A stretch of 15,549 nt of DNA from positions 1 through 15,549 of the forward strand of contig CAJTRU010000075.1 of the NCBI GenBank assembly GCA_910579085.1, read 5' to 3'. The notes under the pieces are model-generated. The model saw only the letters and a program-made list of their open reading frames with translations, was not told the DNA's origin and did no database searches. This DNA comes from an uncultured Lachnospiraceae bacterium. GTDB lineage: Bacteria; Bacillota; Clostridia; Lachnospirales; Lachnospiraceae. This document shows positions 1 through 6,489 of this stretch, piece after piece (position 1 is the first letter of the stretch; every line of letters begins with the position of its first letter). The position numbers were made by a program, and so were the translations under genes.

Positions 1-8
1 CTCATTTC

Positions 9-40
9 TCTGTTGAGAAACTCGCTTCGCAGTCAACAGA
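9..40. repeat. 8-bp inverted repeat, small hairpin
   Basis: TCTGTTGA (9-16) and TCAACAGA (33-40) are perfect complements around a 16-base spacer. There is no T-tract after either arm, so it is not an obvious terminator. It may belong to whatever lies left of the window; its function is unknown. Confidence 0.4.
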
Positions 41-56
41 CTAAAGTCATATAAAC

Positions 57-95
57 AAAAACTGTTGCCAGTATATAATACTAGCAACAGTTTTT
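57..95 (-). terminator. Rho-independent terminator after the serS / zinc-ribbon genes
   Basis: AAAAACTGTTGC (57-68) pairs perfectly with GCAACAGTTTTT (84-95), a 12-bp stem; the 15-base loop can pair further. On the minus strand the stem ends in a run of five T just after the stop codon at 120. The A/T symmetry lets it act from either direction. Confidence 0.8.
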
Positions 96-119
96 AATAA
101 TTTCTCATAGAACTGGCAG

Positions 120-548
120 TTATTTGTTTTTATCATCACCCCTGCCAAGAAAGTGCATCTCATCTGCCTTCATTTCACCATATTGTTTTGATACAACCTG
201 TAACTGCTGAAGTTTACGACATTCGGCACAAACAGTTCCAAAATCTATTTTTTTGCCGCACATCTGGCAGTAAACACCTGATATTGTCCTGCCATCTGAT
301 GTTTTATATACAATTTTACCTTCCCTTATCCATGACCTTACCTTAGTAACAGGAATATCAAAATGCTTTGCTACATCCATTTCCCTGACATCCTTTGAAC
401 GGATATAGTCCCTGACTGCTGAAAAAAGATTCATTTCTGTGCATTTTGGACATAATTCTTCATTATAGTCTTTATTAAGGTAACGGCCACACTGCTTGCA
501 CTCCTTTTTGTCTGTTTGCAAATCTTCATTATCTAGCTTCAATTTCAT
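120..548 (-). CDS. Zinc-ribbon / helix-turn-helix protein, YvyF (TIGR03826)-like
   Basis: The 142-residue cytoplasmic protein has three visible parts. The N-terminal treble-clef or ribbon has CxxC pairs at C17/C20 and C33/C36. A helix-turn-helix-like stretch at about 40-82 contains DVAKHFDIPVTKVRSWIREG, the kind of helix seen in MerR/excisionase folds. A second four-Cys ribbon sits at C94/C97 and C107/C110. Flagellar-operon proteins of the YvyF family share the Cys-pair plus helical layout, so a regulatory role, possibly tied to motility, is a reasonable guess; no flagellar gene is in view. The ATG at 546-548 is preceded by GGAGGG (556-561) seven bases away. It follows serS by 84 bases with no clear promoter between, so it is probably cotranscribed with serS and ends at the hairpin at 57-95. 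The second ribbon is an addition I cannot match to YvyF from memory. Confidence 0.75.
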   Translation of the reverse strand: MKLKLDNEDLQTDKKECKQCGRYLNKDYNEELCPKCTEMNLFSAVRDYIRSKDVREMDVAKHFDIPVTKVRSWIREGKIVYKTSDGRTISGVYCQMCGKKIDFGTVCAECRKLQQLQVVSKQYGEMKADEMHFLGRGDDKNK

Positions 549-632
549 CAGTTATCCCTCCATCTCAAATATTTTTTAAAGGATTTCCTGGATTTATTCA
601 TGCATAAAACTGGCAAAACCTTAAGAATATCT

Positions 633-1916
633 TTACTGGCCTAAAAATTCTTTGCCTCCCATATAAGGCCTCAATACTTCTGGTATACGTACATTTCCAT
701 CTTCCATAAGATTGTTTTCTAAGAAGGCAATAAGCATACGTGGCGGCGCAACTACTGTATTATTTAATGTATGCGCAAAATATTTACTGCCATCTTCTTT
801 CCTTACACGTATCTGCAAACGTCTTGCCTGTGCATCACCCAGGTTTGAACAACTCCCAACTTCAAAATATTTCTTCTGCCTTGGAGACCATGCCTCAACA
901 TCTATTGACTTAACCTTAAGGTCTGCAAGGTCGCCTGAACAACATTCCAGAGTACGCACTGGAATATCAAGGGAACGGAATAGTGCAACCGTATTTTTCC
1001 AAAGGTTCTCAAACCAGAAAGGACTTTCTTCTGGCTTACATACTACAATCATTTCTTGTTTCTCAAACTGGTGGATGCGGTAAACACCCCTTTCCTCAAT
1101 TCCATGCGCCCCTTTCTCTTTACGGAAACATGGTGAGTAACTTGTTAGTGTCTTTGGAAGTTCTTTTTCCTCTACTATTGTATCAATAAACTTCCCTATC
1201 ATTGAATGTTCACTTGTACCTATAAGATACAGGTCTTCACCCTCAATCTTATACATCATTGAATCCATCTCAGCAAAACTCATAACACCAGTTACAACAT
1301 TGCTTCTTATCATAAATGGCGGAATACAGTAAGTAAACCCTTTATCAATCATAAAATCCCTGGCATAAGATATTATAGCTGAATGAAGCCTTGCAATATC
1401 ACCAATAAGGTAATAGAAACCATTACCTGCAACTTTGCCTGCTGCATCTATATCTATACCATTAAATTTTTCCATTATTGCAGTATGGTATGGTATTTCA
1501 AAATTTGGAACTACTGGCTCACCAAATTTTTCAATCTCAACATTTTCACTGTCATCTTTTCCAATAGGAACACTTGGGTCAATAATATTAGGAATAACCA
1601 TCATTATTTCCTTTACTTTTTCCTGGAACTCCTTTTCCTGTATTGAAAGTTCCTCAAGGCGGGCAGCATTTTTATTTACTTCTTCTTTTTTTGCTTCTGC
1701 CTCTTCCTTTTTGCCTTGTGCCATTAAAGCGCCTATTTCTTTAGAAATCTTTTTTCTTGAAGCCCTTAAATTATCTGCTTCCTGCTGTGCCTTACGGGCA
1801 CTGGCATCAAGCTCAATAACTTTATCTACTAATGGAAGTTTTTCATCCTGGAACTTATTTTTTATATTTTGTTTAACTATTTCTGGATTTTCTCTTAGAA
1901 ATTTAATATCTAACAT
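633..1916 (-). CDS. serS: Seryl-tRNA synthetase (serine--tRNA ligase), divergent branch
   Basis: This class II aminoacyl-tRNA synthetase charges tRNA-Ser with serine in the cytoplasm. The 427 residues match the usual length. The N-terminal tRNA-binding arm is an antiparallel coiled coil at about 27-108, rich in Lys/Glu/Ala. Motif 2 is CFRKEKGAHG...RG with the R265 and E267 positions kept, followed by HQFEKQE (282-288). Motif 3 is APPRMLIAFLEN with R393. The serine pocket loop reads GTSEHS (T234, S235, E236). Several signatures differ from the usual bacterial enzyme: TSE where TAE is typical, and LNNTVVAPPR where NGSGLAVGR is typical; they are more like eukaryotic-type or secondary bacterial SerRS. 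The ATG at 1914-1916 has AGGAGAG upstream. A promoter lies at 1993-1965. The 93-base gap upstream is too short for a T-box leader. Confidence 0.93.
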   Translation of the reverse strand: MLDIKFLRENPEIVKQNIKNKFQDEKLPLVDKVIELDASARKAQQEADNLRASRKKISKEIGALMAQGKKEEAEAKKEEVNKNAARLEELSIQEKEFQEKVKEIMMVIPNIIDPSVPIGKDDSENVEIEKFGEPVVPNFEIPYHTAIMEKFNGIDIDAAGKVAGNGFYYLIGDIARLHSAIISYARDFMIDKGFTYCIPPFMIRSNVVTGVMSFAEMDSMMYKIEGEDLYLIGTSEHSMIGKFIDTIVEEKELPKTLTSYSPCFRKEKGAHGIEERGVYRIHQFEKQEMIVVCKPEESPFWFENLWKNTVALFRSLDIPVRTLECCSGDLADLKVKSIDVEAWSPRQKKYFEVGSCSNLGDAQARRLQIRVRKEDGSKYFAHTLNNTVVAPPRMLIAFLENNLMEDGNVRIPEVLRPYMGGKEFLGQ

Positions 1917-1964
1917 CTGGTCTCTCCTTTTTGCCTTTAATCATTCTGGTTTCCTGACTGGTAT

Positions 1965-1993
1965 ATTTTACACATATTAATGTTATAATGCAA
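1965..1993 (-). promoter_or_regulatory. Sigma-A-type promoter for serS
   Basis: On the minus strand TTGCAT (1993-1988) and TAAAAT (1970-1965) are separated by exactly 17 bases. Transcription would start near 1958, giving a leader of about 40 bases before the serS ATG. serS could therefore be expressed independently of the upstream genes. Confidence 0.6.
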
Positions 1994-2009
1994 GTGCTCC
2001 TGTTATATA

Positions 2010-2606
2010 TTATGGATAAGGTGTTACATCCGGAACTGGTGTTTTTTCTGTTGTATCCGGTGCTTGTGTATTTGTTATATATTCTGGTGCTTGTGTTATG
2101 CTAGTCCCTGAAGCTGGTGTTCCTGTTGCTTCTGGAACTGGTGTCTCTGTTACACCTGGCACTGGTGTTTGTGTTGCTTCTGGTGCTGGTGTTTCTGTTA
2201 CATCTGGTTCTTGTGCTTCTGGTTTCGGCCTCTTGCCAAACTTGTCTATTTTGACAATTTTAGAAAACTTTCCATATGTTATATGGTATCCAACAGTCTT
2301 AAATGCCCTGGCTTTAACATAGTAAACCTTATCTTTTTTTAATTTTGTAATCTTTACAGTGCGTATTCTTGATGCTGCTGTCTGTTTATATTTGCCATGT
2401 TTTGAATTTGCAATAAATATCTGGTATCCAGTCGCATTTTTTGTCTTATTTATTTTAAGTGTTACGGATTTTTTTGCTCTTTTAACCACTTTAAAAGATG
2501 GCCTGCCTGGTTTTGATGCTGCAATAGCACCAGATGGGGCTGTAGCAGTTACCAATAAAACTGCTGCCAGCACAACCGAAAAGATTTTTTTAAAATACTT
2601 TAACAT
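2010..2606 (-). CDS. Secreted FN3-domain protein with Pro/Thr octapeptide-repeat tail
   Basis: The 198-residue protein starts with a Sec signal peptide (KYFKK, a hydrophobic core at about 9-22, likely cleavage after the Ala-rich stretch near 28-30). Residues about 33-122 look like one fibronectin type III domain: strands TLKINKTKNATGYQIFI and VYYVKARAF flank a GKYKQTA turn, the pattern of clostridial surface proteins. From P134 to the C-terminus the chain is low complexity, with 8-residue units of the form P-x-V/A-T-x-T-P-A/V. There is no LPxTG, choline-binding or SLH anchor, so it may be released or held by other means, or be an accessory to a larger surface protein. The ATG (2604-2606) has GAAGGAGG upstream. 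It starts only 20 bases after the EAL gene ends, implying one transcript. The function is unknown. Confidence 0.75.
   Translation of the reverse strand: MLKYFKKIFSVVLAAVLLVTATAPSGAIAASKPGRPSFKVVKRAKKSVTLKINKTKNATGYQIFIANSKHGKYKQTAASRIRTVKITKLKKDKVYYVKARAFKTVGYHITYGKFSKIVKIDKFGKRPKPEAQEPDVTETPAPEATQTPVPGVTETPVPEATGTPASGTSITQAPEYITNTQAPDTTEKTPVPDVTPYP
2013..2207 (-). repeat. Degenerate 24-bp tandem repeat encoding Pro/Thr octapeptides
   Basis: Within the FN3 gene about eight imperfect 24-base units encode octapeptides such as PDVTETPA, PEATQTPV, PGVTETPV and PEATGTPA. Odd and even units resemble each other more, suggesting an older 48-base duplication. The last units have drifted and some have gained a residue. 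This could vary in copy number between strains. Confidence 0.7.
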
Positions 2607-2626
2607 TACTAATATCCTCCTTCAAG

Positions 2627-5161
2627 TTAATCTGATAAAAAGCATTTTTCAAATACGTTGTGCCTGACTTTTCCATAATACATTTCTCCCTCAAAAACGT
2701 CACACCCTATTTCTTTTGCAAAATCTTCCTGTATTTTAGACTGTATACCTCCACATGAAACAGAAAGCCCTAATTCTTTTGCCATTTCTGTGATTTTACG
2801 GAAGATTATTTTCTCATGCTGGTTATTCATATTTTCATTAAAGAAACCTCCATGAAATTTAATTCCAGTAACAGGAAGCCTTCTGATAGCATTTACCGCT
2901 GTATAGTCTGAACCAAAACGGCTTATAACCACCTGGTATCCCTTTTTACAAAGAGTACGCACATTCATATCAAAAACAGTAGTTCCTTCTGCAAAATACC
3001 TTTCATTTATTTCAAAAATAATTTCTTCTGGGTCAATGCCATTTCTCTTTACTACTATATCATCAATAATATCAACTGCATTTTGTATTGAAAGTTCACT
3101 TGCAGTAATTTCTACTGAAAGAGGCACTGTTTTATTGCCCTGTTTCTTCCATGCACCCATATTGCCACATACTAAAGATAATGTTACAAAAGCAAATTCA
3201 TTAAGCTTGCCGCCACGTTCTACATACTTCAAAAGCCTGACGGATTCAATATACTGCCCGTCATCCATAACAACCCTTGGTATTGCCTTACAACCAATAA
3301 CATTTTCTTTATTCTTATATATTCTAGGCATAAAACATACATCTATGCTTCTTGTCCTCATTGCAACATAAATTTTATCTATTATCTCTTCTTCTTTAGA
3401 TTTATCCTTTTTCAAATCTTCTGTAAATATAGCATAGTGGTTGCCCATAAGCCCTTTAATGCTTCTTCTTGCAATATCGGCTTTTTCAAGCATATCCTCC
3501 AGGTCTTCATCACCAGGCTGTACAAGATATATACCTGTAGTAGTCCCAAAACGGATACCACCGTTTTTCTTGTCAAATTCTTCCTTTGTACGCAGCATTG
3601 ATGACATAAGTTTCATAAGTTCCTTATGGTTTGCATACTGGAACATTACTACAAAGTAATCACCATCAACACGTGAACATAAACCATCTTTTGCAATATT
3701 GTCAAGAAGTACCTTTGAAAATATTTTTAAAATCTGGTTGCTAATAGAAAACCCATAGTGGTGGCTGAATTTTAAAAATTCATTAATATCAGCACATAAT
3801 ACTGCAAAATGGTCATCCTCATCACGCTTTTTAAGGATTTTATCTGCCTTGCTTAAAAATGATGAATAAGGCATAAGGCCTGTTACATTGTCTTCTGCTT
3901 TTGCCCTTGATGCCTTTGCCAGTGATAAAATCCTGTTTTCTGGTTTCTCCTTAATAATTCTGGCATCTGTACTTATATCATCTATAACCTTAGTCATTCC
4001 ATAAATTTTATTTGGCTTGCCATCACTTCCACAAACAGAAACGGCACTTATTTCTGTATCCTGGAAAAGGCCTTTACTGTTCCTTATACGGAAAACACCT
4101 TGTGACTGTCCTTTGTTATTTCTTCTCTTGTTAAAAAACTCCTCTATTCTTTTTGTATCATCTGGATGTATTATATTTACTAAATCTCTTATTTCCTGAT
4201 GGCCATCAATTTTTCTTTCCTGTGAATATGTAATATCAAAATTCCCGCTTCTGCTTAGGGTATTTGTTTTTATATCATATGTCCACATCATAGCATTTAA
4301 AAAGCCTGAAACAACTTCTGCCCTTTTTATATTATCCTCAACTTCAGATTCAATCTTTTTCTTATCAGTTATATCTGTAAGGACACATAAGTAAACAGGA
4401 TGCCCGTTGTCATCCTCAATTCTTCTTCCACTTACATATATCCATTTTATACAGTTGTTTTTTGCATTAATACGGCACTCAAACCCTAAAAGCCCGTTAT
4501 TTTCCAATGCCAGCTTAATATATTTTAACACATCTTCTATATCTTCTTTATAAATTATTGTATCACAATAACTTCCAAACTCCATAGAAAATTCTGCCCG
4601 TGAATAACCAGTCAGCAAAAAATAACCATCATTTGCATATATTAATTTATAATCAGACATCCTGGCTTTTATTACACCACCTGGTATACTGTTTGCCATA
4701 ACATCTATTTCACGCTTTGCATTATATATATCGTCAATAGTTTTTTTACTTTTAGTTACATCAAGGCAAGAACCATAATAAATTAACTGGTTATTTTTAA
4801 CTACAGCCTTTGCAGATAAAGAAATCCATGCAATGGAATGGTCTTTCCTTACAGCCCTGTATTCAAGCTTTAATATGCCTCCAGCTGCTGCCTGGCGGGC
4901 TATAAGGTTACGGAGTTTCTGCTTCTCTTCATTAAGCACTGTTGCCATTGCAGCTTTGCCATACTTTTCAGTATATTCTTCTTTAGTATATTGCAATATA
5001 GAATAAAATTTATCATTTGCATAGACTAGTTCCATTTCAGAACCCGATTTTGCAATAAACATAGCACATTCAGAAGAATTAATTAATGTCATAAATTCAT
5101 CTTGTGAAATATCTAATAATTCTTTTTTCTTATCAGTTACAGCTTTTTCCATATTTTTCAT
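2627..5161 (-). CDS. PAS-PAS-PAS-GGDEF-EAL protein with degenerate catalytic motifs
   Basis: The protein has 844 residues. Three PAS-like sensor domains are visible at about 20-137, 148-267 and 280-395, each ending in the usual Y-G-x-x-x-D-[IV]-T/S type strand. A GGDEF-type domain spans about 415-580, starting at DNVTGLMPYSSF, and an EAL-type domain about 590-838. Intact families make and break cyclic-di-GMP. Here the GGDEF signature reads DGDYF (499-503), so the first Gly and the catalytic Glu are lost. EAL reads KAI (625-627), DDFG reads SRFG (747-750), KID reads KFH (768-770) and AEGVE reads CGGIQ (803-807). It is therefore probably a non-enzymatic nucleotide sensor or protein-protein regulator. 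No membrane segment is seen. I chose ATG 5159-5161 because AGAAGGGA lies nine bases upstream; the longer open frame runs into fabF. It lies 25 bases after fabF and 20 before the FN3 gene. Confidence 0.88.
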   Translation of the reverse strand: MKNMEKAVTDKKKELLDISQDEFMTLINSSECAMFIAKSGSEMELVYANDKFYSILQYTKEEYTEKYGKAAMATVLNEEKQKLRNLIARQAAAGGILKLEYRAVRKDHSIAWISLSAKAVVKNNQLIYYGSCLDVTKSKKTIDDIYNAKREIDVMANSIPGGVIKARMSDYKLIYANDGYFLLTGYSRAEFSMEFGSYCDTIIYKEDIEDVLKYIKLALENNGLLGFECRINAKNNCIKWIYVSGRRIEDDNGHPVYLCVLTDITDKKKIESEVEDNIKRAEVVSGFLNAMMWTYDIKTNTLSRSGNFDITYSQERKIDGHQEIRDLVNIIHPDDTKRIEEFFNKRRNNKGQSQGVFRIRNSKGLFQDTEISAVSVCGSDGKPNKIYGMTKVIDDISTDARIIKEKPENRILSLAKASRAKAEDNVTGLMPYSSFLSKADKILKKRDEDDHFAVLCADINEFLKFSHHYGFSISNQILKIFSKVLLDNIAKDGLCSRVDGDYFVVMFQYANHKELMKLMSSMLRTKEEFDKKNGGIRFGTTTGIYLVQPGDEDLEDMLEKADIARRSIKGLMGNHYAIFTEDLKKDKSKEEEIIDKIYVAMRTRSIDVCFMPRIYKNKENVIGCKAIPRVVMDDGQYIESVRLLKYVERGGKLNEFAFVTLSLVCGNMGAWKKQGNKTVPLSVEITASELSIQNAVDIIDDIVVKRNGIDPEEIIFEINERYFAEGTTVFDMNVRTLCKKGYQVVISRFGSDYTAVNAIRRLPVTGIKFHGGFFNENMNNQHEKIIFRKITEMAKELGLSVSCGGIQSKIQEDFAKEIGCDVFEGEMYYGKVRHNVFEKCFLSD

Positions 5162-5186
5162 AACCACCACTCCCTTCTGGATAAAA

Positions 5187-6416
5187 TCAGTATTTTTTAA
5201 CAAGGATTGTTGCGTTATGTCCTCCAAAACCAAGAGAATTGCTAATAGCAACATCCACTGGCATATATACGCCTTTCCCCTTTGTATAATCAAGGTCACA
5301 TTCCGGGTCATCATCAGTTAATCCCGCTGTATGGTGTATATATCCTTCATTTATGGATAAAATACATGTTATAAGTTCAACAGCCCCGCCAGCCCCAAAT
5401 AAATGGCCAATCATTGATTTAGTTGAATTTATCTTAACTTTATATGCATGGCTTCCAAATGCAAGTTTTATAGCTTTTGTTTCTAGTTTATCATTCATAG
5501 GTGTGCTTGTGCCATGTGCATTAATATAATCAACATCAGCAGGTGAAAGCCCTGCATCTTTTATAGCAAGTTCCATTGCCATAGCAGCTCCTGAGCCATC
5601 TTCAAGTGGTGCTGTAAGATGGCTTGCATCACAAGTTGCACCATAACCGCCAATCTCTGCATATATATGTGCATTTCTGGCAAGGGCATGTTCTAGTTCT
5701 TCAAGCACAAGAACTCCTGCGCCCTCTCCTGTAACAAAACCATCCCTTTTCCTGTCAAATGGTATAGAAGCCTGCAATGGGTTTTCTGAAACTGAAAGTG
5801 CTGTCAGAGCCTGGAAAGTTGCAACGCCAAACCTGCTTACCGAGCTGTCAACACCCCCGGCAAGTATAAAGTCTGCTTCACCATGCTGTATAGCCCTGAA
5901 AGCCTCACCCACTGAATTAGTACCTGTTGCACATGCTGTTACTATATCAAGGCATTTGCCTTTACATCCAAAAGCTATAGCAACATTAGCAGCAGCCATA
6001 TTACCTAATACCATAGGTGCAGACAACGGATGTATACGCCCTGGCCCTTTTGCAAGAAGCTTATCATATTCCCTTTCAATTCCCATAAGGCTTCCTGTAC
6101 CTGAACCAATAGATACACCTGCCCTGTATGGGTTTTCCTTCTCCATTTCAATTCCCGAATTATTTATAGCCTGCATTGCTGCCGCCACAGCAAACTGGCT
6201 GAACCTGTCCATCCTTTTTGCATCCTTGGCTGGCATATAATCCTTAGGTTCAAAATCTGTAACTTCTGCTGAAAGTTTTGCTTTATAATCTGTTGTATCA
6301 AAATTTCTTATTGGCCCAATGCCAACCTTACCTGCATGGATGTTTTTCCAGTATTCTTCTACACTGTTACCTATAGGTGTAACAAGCCCCATTCCAGTTA
6401 CTACTACACGTTTCAT
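5187..6416 (-). CDS. fabF: 3-oxoacyl-[acyl-carrier-protein] synthase II (KAS II)
   Basis: FabF condenses malonyl-ACP with a growing acyl-ACP in type II fatty-acid synthesis. The 409-residue length is standard. The thiolase-fold active site is complete: nucleophile C162 in DIVTACATGTNS, histidines H301 (NAHGTSTPMND) and H338 (GHLFGAGG), and K333. The C-terminal LGFGGHNA motif is present. The ATG (6414-6416) has GGAGGAT four bases upstream. Unusually, no other fab gene is near: it sits 73 bases after a sensor kinase and 25 before a PAS-GGDEF-EAL gene. It may be the sole FabF relocated, or a second copy with a special role; nothing in the sequence decides this. Confidence 0.95.
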   Translation of the reverse strand: MKRVVVTGMGLVTPIGNSVEEYWKNIHAGKVGIGPIRNFDTTDYKAKLSAEVTDFEPKDYMPAKDAKRMDRFSQFAVAAAMQAINNSGIEMEKENPYRAGVSIGSGTGSLMGIEREYDKLLAKGPGRIHPLSAPMVLGNMAAANVAIAFGCKGKCLDIVTACATGTNSVGEAFRAIQHGEADFILAGGVDSSVSRFGVATFQALTALSVSENPLQASIPFDRKRDGFVTGEGAGVLVLEELEHALARNAHIYAEIGGYGATCDASHLTAPLEDGSGAAMAMELAIKDAGLSPADVDYINAHGTSTPMNDKLETKAIKLAFGSHAYKVKINSTKSMIGHLFGAGGAVELITCILSINEGYIHHTAGLTDDDPECDLDYTKGKGVYMPVDVAISNSLGFGGHNATILVKKY

Positions 6417-6489
6417 ATTAATCCTCCATACCGCCTCTGGCAGCTAATAATACAGCACCAATCCCCGTTTATTATGTAATGCTTATTGC

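Noticed and set aside
1435..1980. Plus-strand 181-residue frame opposite serS
   Set aside because: It is the antisense shadow of the well-supported serS N-terminal arm; no ribosome site or family resemblance.
1917..2009. T-box riboswitch before serS
   Set aside because: The gap is only 93 bases and shows no T-box consensus or stem I; a simple promoter explains it.
5162..5314. 51-residue N-terminal extension of the PAS-GGDEF-EAL frame
   Set aside because: It overlaps the end of fabF, resembles no domain, and the internal ATG at 5161 has a good Shine-Dalgarno.
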